Assembly: GCF_046233715.1 (NCBI RefSeq) | Contig: NZ_JBJNRJ010000008.1 | Span: 71,581-135,580, forward strand | Length of the DNA: 64,000 nt | Direction: 5' to 3' | From: Trujillonella humicola | GTDB lineage: Bacteria; Actinomycetota; Actinomycetes; Mycobacteriales; Geodermatophilaceae | Shown here: positions 8,322 through 16,704 of the stretch, piece by piece | How the letters are laid out: each line of letters begins with the position of its first letter | How positions within the stretch are numbered: position 1 is the first letter of the stretch | The notes under the pieces: model-generated | Databases searched by the model: none | The model's input: the letters and a program-made list of their open reading frames with translations, nothing else | What the model was told of the DNA's origin: nothing | Made by a program: the position numbers and the translations under genes

Positions 8322-8786
8322 ATGACCCACCCAGGACCGGACGGCTGGCCCGGGACCGACGACGTGCTGCAGATCCACCAGCTGCTGGCGTACTACGGGC
8401 ACGTCCTCGACGACCGGGACTGGGCCGCGCTGCCCGAGGTCTTCACCCCCGACGCCGTGCTGGACTACACGCGGGCGGGCGCTCCGGCGGTGCTGCACGG
8501 GCTGGAGGAGGTGCGCGCCTTCTTCGCCGGGGCCAACCACCCCTCGGCGCACCACACCACCAACGTCGTCGTGGTCCGGCGCGGCGGCCGGGTCCTCGTG
8601 CGCAGCAAGTTCTTCGTGCCCTACACCCGCGACACGCACGTCCCCACGCGGTGGTACGGCGGCACGTACGACGACGTCGCCGTGCCGACCCCGGCGGGCT
8701 GGCGGCTGGCCGCCCGCACCTGCATCGGCCGGTGGCAGCTCACTCCCGACCAGGGGCCCGTCCCCGAGCACCGGCGGACCTGGTGA
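8322..8786 (+). CDS. SnoaL-like/NTF2-fold protein
   Basis: 154-residue member of the NTF2-like (SnoaL) superfamily, which includes ketosteroid isomerase-like enzymes, dehydratases and the beta subunits of Rieske dioxygenases. The ATG lies three bases after the alcohol dehydrogenase stop. It is clearly paralogous to the protein at 23650-24099: both have H-Q-LLA-x-YGH-x-LDD, AHH, VPYTR, GGTYDDV, GRWQLT and a PVP-x-HRRT tail. The conserved His-His and Asp residues could form an acid-base site. Whether it is an enzyme or an oxygenase accessory subunit cannot be decided. Confidence 0.8.
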   Translation: MTHPGPDGWPGTDDVLQIHQLLAYYGHVLDDRDWAALPEVFTPDAVLDYTRAGAPAVLHGLEEVRAFFAGANHPSAHHTTNVVVVRRGGRVLVRSKFFVPYTRDTHVPTRWYGGTYDDVAVPTPAGWRLAARTCIGRWQLTPDQGPVPEHRRTW

Positions 8787-8792
8787 CCGGCC

Positions 8793-9617
8793 GTGGATGA
8801 CCTGGCCGGACGGGTGGCGGTCGTCACCGGGGCGGCGAGCGGTCTCGGCCGCGCGATGGCCGAGCGGTTCGCCGCCGAGGGCATGCGCGTCGTGCTCTCC
8901 GACATCGACCGGCCCGGGCTGGACGCGGTGGCCGGGCAGCTGGCGGCAGCCGGGGCGCAGGTGCACGCGGTCCCGGCCGACGTCTCCGCCGCCGGCGACG
9001 TCGACCACCTGGCCGAGGAGTCGTTCGCCCGGTTCGGCGCGGTGCACCTGCTGTGCAACAACGCCGGCGTGGTGAAGAGCGCGCGTCCCTGGGCGCTCAC
9101 CGTCGACGACTGGCGGTGGGTGCTCGGCGTCGACCTGTGGAGCGTCGTCCACGGCATCCGGGCCTTCGTCCCCCGCATGCTCGCCCAGGGCGGCCGCGCC
9201 CACGTGGTCAACACCGCCTCGATGACCGGCCTGCTGCCGATGCCGCGGCTGGCCGCCTACTCCACGGCGAAGGCCGGCGTGGTGGCGCTCTCGGAGTCCC
9301 TGCAGCACGACCTGGACGCCGAGGGTGCCGACATCGGCGTCTCCGTCTTCTGCCCCGGCTTCGTCGCCACCCGGATCACCGACAGCGCCCGCAACCGGCC
9401 GGCGTCGCTGGGCGACACCGCACCGGCGACCGGACCGCGGACGGTGTCGGGCGTGCAGCCGACCCTCACGGCCGAGGAGGCCGCCGGGCAGGTGCTCGAC
9501 GCCGTGCGCGCCCGGCGGTTCTGGATCCTGACCCACCCCGGCTACGCGCCGGTCGTCGCCGACCGGGCCGCGCGCATCGGCACCGGCGAGCGCCCCGCCC
9601 GCCCACCGGTGTGGTGA
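8793..9617 (+). CDS. Short-chain dehydrogenase/reductase
   Basis: 274-residue SDR starting at GTG 8793, six bases after the SnoaL-like gene. Cofactor motif TGAASGLG near residue 13, NNAG near residue 89, and the active-site YSTAKAG near residue 156. It closes the operon that began at 5001. A 14-base direct repeat (CGGTGTGGTGAGGG at 9607-9620 and 9622-9635) spans the stop codon and duplicates it, probably by slippage. Substrate unknown. Confidence 0.9.
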   Translation: MDDLAGRVAVVTGAASGLGRAMAERFAAEGMRVVLSDIDRPGLDAVAGQLAAAGAQVHAVPADVSAAGDVDHLAEESFARFGAVHLLCNNAGVVKSARPWALTVDDWRWVLGVDLWSVVHGIRAFVPRMLAQGGRAHVVNTASMTGLLPMPRLAAYSTAKAGVVALSESLQHDLDAEGADIGVSVFCPGFVATRITDSARNRPASLGDTAPATGPRTVSGVQPTLTAEEAAGQVLDAVRARRFWILTHPGYAPVVADRAARIGTGERPARPPVW

Positions 9618-9635
9618 GGGACGGTGTGGTGAGGG
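9607..9635. repeat. Short tandem direct repeat over the SDR stop codon
   Basis: Two copies of a 14-base unit with a 15-base period overlap the 3' end of the SDR gene. The second copy lies in the non-coding gap before the PHA depolymerase-like gene. It is probably a simple slippage duplication. Confidence 0.6.
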
Positions 9636-9770
9636 GCGAGGGGCGGATGGGGCGCGGAGCGGCCACCGGCGGCCGCGCCCGCCGCGTCGACCTGCCGCCG
9701 CCGTGAACCGCCGTTAATGTCGCCTGTGGCCCCGGTCACTCCGGCACCGGGCCGATGCGAAGGCAGGCCG

Positions 9771-11006
9771 ATGCTCTACAACGCCTACGAGCTGCACCGG
9801 CGGGCGGTCCGGCCGGTCCGGATGACCTCGGCGCTCACCGCGCGGGCCGTGGGCGCGCTGCCGGCCCCGCTCGCGGGGCTCCCCGGCGCCCGGCGCTTGC
9901 GGGCGGCCTGCGACATCGTCGCCCGGGCCCGGCCCACCCACCGGTGCCCCGAGTGGGGCATCGACACGGTGTCCGTCGGAGGCCGTGAGGTCCGGGTCCG
10001 CCGCGAGCCGGAGTTCGCGACCCCCTTCGCGACCCTGCAGCACTTCGCCCGGCCCGCGGTCCAGGGGCAGCCCCGTGTCCTGGTCGTCGGGCCGATGTCC
10101 GGGCACTTCACCACGCTGCTGCGCCCGACGATCCGCACCCTGCTGCGGGACCACGACGTCTTCGTCCTCGACTGGCACAACGCCCGCGACATCCCGCTCG
10201 AGCACGGGGCCTTCGGGCTCGACGAGTACATCGAGCACGTGATGCAGGCGCTGCGGCACCTGGGCCCGGACACCCACGTGGTGGCGGTGTGCCAGCCCGC
10301 CGTCCCGGTGCTGGCCGCGGTGTCCCTGCTGGCCGCCGAGGACGACCCCGCGCAACCGGCCAGCCTCACGCTGATCGCCGGGCCGGTCGACACGCGGGTC
10401 AACCCGGGGCCGGTCAACGAGCTCGCCGCCAAGCGGCCGCTGTCGTTCTTCGAGCGCTGGGTGGTCGACACCGTGCCGGCGCGGCACGCCGGCGCGGGCC
10501 GCCGGGTCTACCCCGGCGTGGTGCAGCTGGCGGCCTTCATGTCGATGAACCCCAAGCGGCACCTCACCGCGCACCTGGGGATGTACCGCGCCCTCGTGTC
10601 CGGGGAGACGGTGGCGGCCGAGACCACCCGCGCCTTCTACGACGAGTACGGCGCGGTGATGGACGTGCCGGCCGAGTTCTACCTGGAGACGCTCCAGCGG
10701 ATCTTCATGGAGGACCACCTGCCGACCGGCCGGTTCACCTGGCGCGGGCAGCGGGTCGACCCGGCGGCGATCACCCGGACCGCACTGCTCACCATCGAGG
10801 GCGCCCGCGACGACATGTGCACCCCCGGCCAGACCGCCGCCGCCCACGACCTGTGCACCGGCATCCCCGCCGACCGCCGGCGCACCCACCTGCAGGAGGG
10901 CGTCGGGCACTACGGGGTCTTCAGCGGCTCCCGCTGGGAGGCCGAGATCTACCCGGTGCTGCGGGACTTCGTGGCGGCCAGCGCCGCCGTCCCCGCGACC
11001 GCCTGA
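9771..11006 (+). CDS. Polyhydroxyalkanoate depolymerase-like alpha/beta hydrolase (intracellular type)
   Basis: 411-residue protein starting MLYNAYE, as is usual for intracellular PHB depolymerases of the PhaZ type; an upstream in-frame GTG was not chosen because the AAGGCAGG ribosome-binding site and the family N-terminus both favour 9771. The nucleophile is likely C174 in VCQP, and the Asp and His of the triad fit GARDDMCTP and GVGHYG near the C-terminus. It would hydrolyse stored polyhydroxybutyrate or a related polyester in the cytosol. A PHA synthase gene lies 8 kb away at 18136. It converges on the gene at 11028 across a strong hairpin. Confidence 0.85.
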   Translation: MLYNAYELHRRAVRPVRMTSALTARAVGALPAPLAGLPGARRLRAACDIVARARPTHRCPEWGIDTVSVGGREVRVRREPEFATPFATLQHFARPAVQGQPRVLVVGPMSGHFTTLLRPTIRTLLRDHDVFVLDWHNARDIPLEHGAFGLDEYIEHVMQALRHLGPDTHVVAVCQPAVPVLAAVSLLAAEDDPAQPASLTLIAGPVDTRVNPGPVNELAAKRPLSFFERWVVDTVPARHAGAGRRVYPGVVQLAAFMSMNPKRHLTAHLGMYRALVSGETVAAETTRAFYDEYGAVMDVPAEFYLETLQRIFMEDHLPTGRFTWRGQRVDPAAITRTALLTIEGARDDMCTPGQTAAAHDLCTGIPADRRRTHLQEGVGHYGVFSGSRWEAEIYPVLRDFVAASAAVPATA

Positions 11007-11013
11007 GACCGGG

Positions 11014-11045
11014 CACCGCGCCGCCGGTCAGCCGGCGGCGCGGTG
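11014..11045. terminator. Bidirectional hairpin between converging genes
   Basis: A perfect 14-bp GC-rich stem (11014-11027 with 11032-11045) with a 4-base loop lies at the junction of the converging genes ending at 11006 (+) and 11028 (-). It covers the stop codon of the minus-strand gene. There is no T-tract, as is common in actinobacterial terminators. Confidence 0.6.
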
Positions 11046-11936
11046 GGCCGCGGCCAGGTCGCGGAGGAAGCCCGGGGCGCCCGCGGGGTCGGGGCACCAG
11101 CCCATCAGCGAGACGAACAGGTCGGTGCCCCCGGCCGCCAGCAGGCCGGCGGCCCCGGCCAGCGAGGCGGCGAGGTCGACCCTGCCCGCCCCGTCGCGCA
11201 CGGCCTCCGGCGTCACCCGGACGCGCACCGAGGCCGGGTCCCGGCCGGCCGCCACCAGCGCCGCCCGCAGGCGTCGCACCCCGGCGGCGACGTCGTCGGG
11301 CCGGTCGACCGGTGCGGGGATCCAGCCGCTCCCCCACCGGACGATCCGGGTCAGGTTGCGCTCGGTGAGCCGGCCCCCGATCCAGAACGGCACCCCGCCG
11401 GGGCGCACCGGGCGGGGGTGGCAGTGGATGCCCTCGAGCGTCACCGTCTCCGCGTCGAGGGTCACCGGGCCGCCGGTCCACAGCTCCCGGCAGGCGGCCA
11501 GCTGGTCGTCGAGGACGCGGTGGCGCCGGTCCCAGTCCGCGCCGAGGGCCCGGTACTCCTCCTCCTGCCAGCCGGTGCCGATCCCGAGCACCAGCCGTCC
11601 GCCGCAGAGCTGGTCGAGCGTCGCGGCGGTCTTGGCCAGCAGGGCGGCCGGCCGCAGCGGGGACACCAGCACCGCGGTGGCCAGCTCCACCCGCTCGGTG
11701 ACGCCGCCGACCGCCGCCAGCACGGTCAGCGGCTCCAGCCAGGGAGCGTGCGGCCCGCCGGGGAAGCGGCCGTAGGGGTAGGCCTCCACCCGCGACCCCA
11801 TGACGACGTGGTCGACGACCGAGACGCCGTCCAGCCCGGCCTCCTCCACGGCGGCGGCGAGGTCGAGCAGGGTCCGCCACGGCCGCTCGCCCAGGTAGGA
11901 GCCGTAGTTGGGCAGGCCCACGGTCAACGGCGGCAC
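11028..11936 (-). CDS. LLM-class (F420-dependent type) oxidoreductase
   Basis: 302-residue luciferase-like monooxygenase-family protein. It begins TVGLPNYGSY after a GTG at 11936 and has the TIM-barrel segments typical of F420-dependent dehydrogenases and reductases: GLDGVSVVDH near residue 40 and RLVLGIGTGW-x-EEEY near residue 105. Actinobacterial members usually use deazaflavin F420, but this cannot be proved from motifs alone. It lies downstream of the APH-like and DUF6285-like genes with a 34-bp gap and is probably in the same transcript. Substrate unknown. Confidence 0.82.
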   Translation of the reverse strand: MPPLTVGLPNYGSYLGERPWRTLLDLAAAVEEAGLDGVSVVDHVVMGSRVEAYPYGRFPGGPHAPWLEPLTVLAAVGGVTERVELATAVLVSPLRPAALLAKTAATLDQLCGGRLVLGIGTGWQEEEYRALGADWDRRHRVLDDQLAACRELWTGGPVTLDAETVTLEGIHCHPRPVRPGGVPFWIGGRLTERNLTRIVRWGSGWIPAPVDRPDDVAAGVRRLRAALVAAGRDPASVRVRVTPEAVRDGAGRVDLAASLAGAAGLLAAGGTDLFVSLMGWCPDPAGAPGFLRDLAAAHRAAG

Positions 11937-11970
11937 GGCGGCTCCTCTGCTCGCGACGTCCCCTGCCCGG

Positions 11971-12426
11971 TCAGCGACCGGCGGAGTCCCATCCCCCGAC
12001 GATCCGGTGCTCGTGCTCCAGGCGGGCGGCCAGCACCGCCTCGCCGTCCCGGACCAGGTCCTCCCGGCCCGCGGCGAGGGCCGCCTCCAGGGCCGCCGAC
12101 AGGACGTCCCCGGCCCGGCAGTACACCTCGGTGACGTCGTCGAGGTGCAGGCCGGCGTGCGGTCCGGCCGCCAGCTCGGCGAGCGCGGCCTGCAGCGCGC
12201 CGTCCGCGGTGACGGCCTCGACCGCACCGGCGTACGCCTGGATCGCGGCGGTCTCCTCGCGCATCCAGGCGATCTCGTGCGCCGCCCGGACCGCCGCGTT
12301 GCGCAGCACCTTCTCCAGCATGACCAGCCGGACGACGGTGGTCTCGTCGGCCACCTCGGGGAGGACGTCGGCCAGCACCCGGCAGCAGTCGAGCAGCACC
12401 TGCTCGGTGGTCGGCCGCCCGATCAC
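11971..12426 (-). CDS. DUF6285-like protein
   Basis: 151-residue, Ala/Glu-rich, largely helical protein without signal peptide. It starts at a GTG that overlaps the stop of the phosphotransferase gene (GTGA), so the two are translationally coupled. Small helical proteins of this kind (DUF6285) are regularly found immediately after APH-family phosphotransferases in actinobacterial CoA/aromatic catabolic clusters; I assign it by this context and by its overall look, with moderate certainty. The molecular function is unknown. Confidence 0.6.
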   Translation of the reverse strand: MIGRPTTEQVLLDCCRVLADVLPEVADETTVVRLVMLEKVLRNAAVRAAHEIAWMREETAAIQAYAGAVEAVTADGALQAALAELAAGPHAGLHLDDVTEVYCRAGDVLSAALEAALAAGREDLVRDGEAVLAARLEHEHRIVGGWDSAGR

Positions 12427-13433
12427 GACGCCACCTCCCGCGCCACGTCGAGGTAGAGGCCGTACTGGTGGGTCACCGCGTTGACCAAGTAGGTCGCCAT
12501 GACCCCCCGGGTGCCGCCGGCGGCGACCGCGTCGAGGGCACGCAGGATCTGCACGAGCAGCCGGGCCATCCCGACGACCAGGAAGTACTCCACCGTGGCC
12601 GGGTTGACCTGCTCCTCGGTGAGCCCGGTCCGCTCCCGGTAGCGGGCCAGGAAGCCGGCCGGGTCGGCGGTGTAGGCGTTGGGCTGCATCGGGATCTGCG
12701 TGTAGTACCCCAGGTCCTCGCGGGGATCGCCGATGCGGGCGAACTCCCAGTCGATGACGACGTGCCCGCCGACGGCGGGATCCCGGACGAGGACGTTGGT
12801 CGGCTGGCAGTCGCCGTGCACGAGGGTGAAGGGCACCGGCGGCGGGCGGTGGCCCCGCAGCCGGGCGGCGACGTACCGCAGCACCGGGCTGCTGTCGGCG
12901 ATCTCCCGGTCGACGTCGCGGTAGAGGTCCAGCACACCGTCGAGGTAGTCGTCCCAGCTCGCCGGGCGGGTCATCCCCGCCGGGAGCGTGTCCAGCGGCA
13001 CGGCGTGCACCGCCGCGACCGCGTCGACGAAGGTGCCCGCCGGGGCGGCGGGGTCCTCCGCCGTCCGGAGCACCTCCTGCAGGTTCCGGCCCGCGACGTG
13101 GTCGACGACGATGCACTTGGTCCCCAGGTGCTCGCCGGTGGCGTCGTACCAGCGGGGGCGGGCCACGGGCACCGCGCCGGACGCGGCCAGGGCCTGCAGC
13201 AGCTCCCACTCGGCGTCCCGGTCGCTGTCGAACACCCCCTCGCCGGGCGGCGGGTCGCCGCGCAGCACCAGGCGCTCGGCGGCCCCGTCGTCCCACCGGA
13301 CGTCGGCGACGGCGCTGAGCCGGCTGTAGCCGCCGGTGATCGGGCGCAGCCCGGTCACGGTCGCGCGCCGGCCCGGCTCGGCCGCCGCGATCAGGCGGCC
13401 GAGCGCCTCGGCGGTCAGTGTCGGCGTGGGCAT
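12423..13433 (-). CDS. APH-family phosphotransferase (acyl-CoA dehydrogenase 10/11-like kinase domain)
   Basis: 336-residue protein-kinase-like fold. The catalytic loop is seen as LVHGDCQPTNVLV (HGD-x4-N) near residue 205 and the Mg-binding segment as VIDWEFARIGDP near residue 225. Start ATG at 13433 follows AGGAGG. This subfamily is usually found with fatty acid or aromatic degradation genes rather than antibiotic resistance; related domains in animal ACAD10/11 phosphorylate 4-hydroxyacyl-CoA. A similar role on a hydroxyacyl intermediate is inference. It is divergent from the SnoaL-like gene at 13508. Confidence 0.82.
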   Translation of the reverse strand: MPTPTLTAEALGRLIAAAEPGRRATVTGLRPITGGYSRLSAVADVRWDDGAAERLVLRGDPPPGEGVFDSDRDAEWELLQALAASGAVPVARPRWYDATGEHLGTKCIVVDHVAGRNLQEVLRTAEDPAAPAGTFVDAVAAVHAVPLDTLPAGMTRPASWDDYLDGVLDLYRDVDREIADSSPVLRYVAARLRGHRPPPVPFTLVHGDCQPTNVLVRDPAVGGHVVIDWEFARIGDPREDLGYYTQIPMQPNAYTADPAGFLARYRERTGLTEEQVNPATVEYFLVVGMARLLVQILRALDAVAAGGTRGVMATYLVNAVTHQYGLYLDVAREVAS

Positions 13434-13507
13434 CGGGGCCTCCTGCGGCCGGGCTGGGCGGGTCCGGGGGTTGACGGGGACGGGCGGTGCTGCGGCAGGC
13501 TCGCCCC

Positions 13508-13969
13508 GTGCACCCGGAGATCCAGCAACTGCTCGACGAGCGGGCGATCGTGGACGTCTGCATCCGCTACGCCGATGCGATCGACGACCGCGACTGGGAC
13601 CGCTTCCGCTCCTGCTTCACGCCCGACGCGGTGGGGATCTACCACGCCGACCGGCCGCTGCACGGCCGCGCGGCGATCGAGGACACGATCCGCACCGCCG
13701 TCGCGCCGCTGGGCCGCACCCAGCACCTGGTCGGCACGTTCGTCGTCGACCTGGCCGGGGACGAGGCGACGTCGCGCTGCTACCTGCACGCCCAGCACGT
13801 GCGGGAGGGCGTGCCCGGCGGCGAGCAGTACGTCATCGCCGGCTGCTACCGGGACCGGTTCACCCGGACCGCCGACGGCTGGCGGATCCGCGAGCGCCGC
13901 CTCGACCGCTGGTGGACCGCCGGCAACCCCGCGGTGACGGCGCGCGGAGCCGCTCATCGCGTCGAGTAG
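13508..13969 (+). CDS. SnoaL-like/NTF2-fold protein
   Basis: 153-residue NTF2-like protein, more distant from the other two in the window. The GTG at 13508 has GGCAGG just upstream; an earlier in-frame GTG (13487) would add seven residues. Recognisable elements are YADAIDDRDWDRF near residue 23, CFTPDAV, and a C-terminal WRIRERRLDRWW typical of SnoaL_4 proteins. It converges on the mycofactocin-type SDR with a 16-bp overlap of the 3' ends. Function unknown; family members include polyketide cyclases, dehydratases and isomerases. Confidence 0.75.
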   Translation: MHPEIQQLLDERAIVDVCIRYADAIDDRDWDRFRSCFTPDAVGIYHADRPLHGRAAIEDTIRTAVAPLGRTQHLVGTFVVDLAGDEATSRCYLHAQHVREGVPGGEQYVIAGCYRDRFTRTADGWRIRERRLDRWWTAGNPAVTARGAAHRVE

Positions 13970-14790
13970 CCGGCGTCCACGGGCAGCTCGATGCCGGTGA
14001 CGTACCGCCCCGAGTCCGAGACCAGGTAGAGCACCGCCTCGCTGATGTCGGCCGGCTCCACCCAGCCCACGGGCAGCAGGTTGGTGGCCCGCATGAGCGG
14101 CTCGGTGTCCGCGGGGGTCACCGTGGCCGGATCGCGGTCGGGGAAGAAGAGCCGGTACAGCGACTCGTTGTGGATCATGCTGGTGGACACGTTGGTGGGG
14201 TGCACGATGTTCACCCGGATGCGGTGCGGGGCCAGCTCCTGGGCGAGCACCTTGGTCATGCCGACCAGGCCGAACTTCGCCGCGCTGTAGTGGACGATGT
14301 TCATGACGCCGCGCAGCCCGCCGACCGAGCCGATGAGCACGATCGACCCGCCGTCGGCGTTGGCCTTCAGGTGCCGGATGGCCGGGCGCACCGTGCGGAA
14401 GACGCCGCTGAGGTTGATGTCGATCATGTCGTCCCACATCGCGTCCGGCATGTCCTCCGCCGGCGAGAAGGAGGCCACCCCGGCGTTGGCCACGACGACG
14501 TCGAGCCGGCCGAGCTCGGCCACCCCCTCGTCGAGAGCCCGGGCCAGGCCGGCCCCGTCGCGGACGTCGACCCGGCGCGCCACGATGCGCCGGTCGGCCT
14601 GCTCGACCAGCCGGACGGTCTCGGCGAGGTCCTCGGCGGTCGCCATCGGGTAGCCCACGCTGGCGACGTCGGCCAGCGCGTCCACGGCGATGACGTCGGC
14701 CCCCTCCTGCGCCAGCCGCACCGCGTGCGAGCGGCCCTGGCCGCGCGCCGCGCCGGTGATGAAGGCGACCTTCCCGTCGAGCCTGCCCAT
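13954..14790 (-). CDS. Mycofactocin-coupled SDR family oxidoreductase
   Basis: 278-residue SDR. The N-terminus KVAFITGAARGQGRSHA is the signature of the mycofactocin-associated SDR subfamily, in which NAD is held tightly and re-oxidised by the peptide-derived redox cofactor mycofactocin instead of exchanging with the free pool. An insertion after the first beta-strand pair (around residues 42-62) and the active-site YSAAKFG near residue 170 agree. The ATG at 14790 follows GGAGG. No mycofactocin biosynthesis genes (mftA-F) are in the window, so they would have to be elsewhere in the genome. Confidence 0.85.
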   Translation of the reverse strand: MGRLDGKVAFITGAARGQGRSHAVRLAQEGADVIAVDALADVASVGYPMATAEDLAETVRLVEQADRRIVARRVDVRDGAGLARALDEGVAELGRLDVVVANAGVASFSPAEDMPDAMWDDMIDINLSGVFRTVRPAIRHLKANADGGSIVLIGSVGGLRGVMNIVHYSAAKFGLVGMTKVLAQELAPHRIRVNIVHPTNVSTSMIHNESLYRLFFPDRDPATVTPADTEPLMRATNLLPVGWVEPADISEAVLYLVSDSGRYVTGIELPVDAGYSTR

Positions 14791-14895
14791 GCCGGGTCCT
14801 CCCCTGCGCCGCAGTGCGCCAGGACGGGGGCTGGCCGCGGCCCCGCCGGGTCGTTAGTGTAGCCGGTCACAAGTTACTGCTGTCGAGGGAGAACC

Positions 14896-15771
14896 GTGGG
14901 CGGACGAGTGGCCGGCAAGGTCGTCGCGATCACCGGGGCGGCCAGCGGGCTGGGTGAGGCGACGGCGCGGCTGATGGCGGCCGAGGGGGCCAGCGTGGTC
15001 CTCGGCGACATCCAGGACGACCGGGGCCGGGCACTGGCCGCCGAACTGGGGCCCGACGCGCGCTACGTGCACTGCGACGTCACGGCCGAGGACCAGGTCG
15101 CCGGCCTGGTCGACACCGCCGTCGCCGAGTTCGGCCGGCTGGACTGCATGTTCAACAACGCGGGCATCGTCGGCGCCCACGGCGGGATCGACGAGATCCC
15201 GCTGGAGGAGTACGAGTTCACGATGGCGGTGCTGCTGCGCTCGGTGTTCCTCGGCATGAAGCACGCCGCGCGGGTGATGAAGCCCCGGCACTCGGGGGTC
15301 ATCCTCTCCACGACCAGCATCGGCGGCCTGCACGGCGGGCTCGGCCCGCACGTCTACGGCGCGGCCAAGGCCGGGGTCGTCGCGCTGACGAAGAACGTCG
15401 CCGCGGAGCTCGGCGCCTGGTCGATCCGGGTCAACGCCATCGCCCCGGGCAAGATCCTCACCCCGATGAACGCCGCGAACATCGTCGGCGACCCCGACGC
15501 GATGGACGAGGCCCGCGCGGCCTTCGCCACCCGCACGCCGCTGCGCGGTCGGATCGGCGAGTCCGCCGACATCGCGCACGCGGCGCTGTGGCTGGCCAGC
15601 GACGACGCCGGGTTCGTCAGCGGGCACACGCTGGTCGTCGACGGCGGGCTGACGACCGGCTCGAAGGAGGACGTCGCCCCCGGGGAGCACGGCCGGTGGG
15701 CCAGCCGCCGCGACCTGGTCCGCGAGGCCGGCCGCAGCGGCGTGCCGGCCGACGCGGACGCCGGGGCCTGA
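14896..15771 (+). CDS. Short-chain dehydrogenase/reductase
   Basis: 291-residue SDR starting at GTG 14896 after GAGGGAGA. Cofactor motif TGAASGLGEA near residue 13; NNAG near residue 90; active-site YGAAKAG near residue 156; a C-terminal extension of about 30 residues follows the usual VDGG end. The upstream gap of 105 bp carries a TTACTGCTGTC segment at 14874-14884, identical to the left half of the inverted repeat at 2270, but without the second arm. The next gene starts two bases after the stop, forming an SDR-isomerase pair. Confidence 0.88.
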   Translation: MGGRVAGKVVAITGAASGLGEATARLMAAEGASVVLGDIQDDRGRALAAELGPDARYVHCDVTAEDQVAGLVDTAVAEFGRLDCMFNNAGIVGAHGGIDEIPLEEYEFTMAVLLRSVFLGMKHAARVMKPRHSGVILSTTSIGGLHGGLGPHVYGAAKAGVVALTKNVAAELGAWSIRVNAIAPGKILTPMNAANIVGDPDAMDEARAAFATRTPLRGRIGESADIAHAALWLASDDAGFVSGHTLVVDGGLTTGSKEDVAPGEHGRWASRRDLVREAGRSGVPADADAGA

Positions 15772-15773
15772 GC

Positions 15774-16664
15774 GTGCCCGCTCCCCTGCCGGCCGCCGAC
15801 CGCCTGGCCGCGCTGCCCGGCTACCCCGACCTCGGCCCGGACGACCTGGTCCTCGCGCACTTCAGCCTGGGGCGGCACCGCCCGTTCGCCGAACGGGTCG
15901 GCGCGGCCGCGGCCGCCGGCTTCGCCGCCCTCGGCCTCTACGCCGCCGACTACCGGCGGCTGCGGGCCGAGGGGGCGACCGACGCCGACCTGCGGGCGGT
16001 CCTGGACGAGCACGGGATGCGCGTGGTGGAGCTGGAGGCGCTGCGCGGCTGGACGGCGACGGGGCCGGAGCGCGCGGCGTACCTGGAGGCCGAGCGCGCC
16101 GTCCTCGCGATGGGCGAGGCGCTCGGGCCCGCGCACCACGTCCAGGTGATCGGCCCCTACGCCGGCACGCTGGACGACGCCGCGGAGGCCTTCGCCGGTG
16201 TCTGCGACCGCGCCGCCGAGCACGGGCTGTGCGCGGCCATCGAGTTCCTGCCGGAGATGACGAACATCCCCGATGCGGCGACCGCGATGGAGATCGTCAC
16301 CCGGGCCGGCCGGTCCAACGGCGGGATCTGCCTGGACTCCTGGCACCACTTCCGCGGCGCGGACGACGCCGACATGCTGCGTGCCATCCCGGCGGACCGG
16401 ATCTTCGCCGTGCAGCTGGACGACGGCCCGCGGCGGCCGGTGGACGCGGACTACTACACCGACTGCACCCGGCACCGCGTCGTCCCCGGTGAGGGCGAGT
16501 TCGACCTGACCGGGTTCCTGTCGCTGCTGGCGCAGATGGGCGTGACCGTGCCGCTGTCGGTGGAGGTGATCTCCACCGAACTGCTGGAGCGCCCGGCCGA
16601 CGAGGTCGCCCGCCGGTTGCACGACGCGACCCGGGCGGTGATGGCGGCGGCGCGGCAGGCCTGA
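15774..16664 (+). CDS. Sugar phosphate isomerase/epimerase-like TIM-barrel protein (paralogue)
   Basis: 296-residue xylose-isomerase-like TIM-barrel protein, starting at GTG 15774 directly after the SDR stop. It shares its core with the protein at 5001: IEFLPEMTNIPDA, NGGICLDSWHHFRG, VQLDDG and a VPGEGEFDL metal-site-like segment with a C-terminal SVEVIS strand. The acidic residues in these strands are the usual divalent metal ligands of the family. Two such paralogues in one cluster suggest two isomerisation steps or two related substrates; this is inference. Confidence 0.8.
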   Translation: MPAPLPAADRLAALPGYPDLGPDDLVLAHFSLGRHRPFAERVGAAAAAGFAALGLYAADYRRLRAEGATDADLRAVLDEHGMRVVELEALRGWTATGPERAAYLEAERAVLAMGEALGPAHHVQVIGPYAGTLDDAAEAFAGVCDRAAEHGLCAAIEFLPEMTNIPDAATAMEIVTRAGRSNGGICLDSWHHFRGADDADMLRAIPADRIFAVQLDDGPRRPVDADYYTDCTRHRVVPGEGEFDLTGFLSLLAQMGVTVPLSVEVISTELLERPADEVARRLHDATRAVMAAARQA

Positions 16665-16704
16665 GCCGGGCGCCCCGTCCCGGGCGTTCGCGGCGCGGCG
16701 CCGG

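Noticed and set aside
5537..8323. A 928-codon open frame on the minus strand across the isomerase, flavoprotein and alcohol dehydrogenase genes
   Set aside because: Very GC-rich coding DNA leaves antisense frames open. The translation is low-complexity and matches no family, while the plus strand has motif-complete enzymes with overlaps and ribosome-binding sites.
12423..13433. Aminoglycoside resistance phosphotransferase
   Set aside because: The kinase motif is of the APH fold, but pairing with a DUF6285-like gene and catabolic genes fits the ACAD10/11-like metabolic branch.
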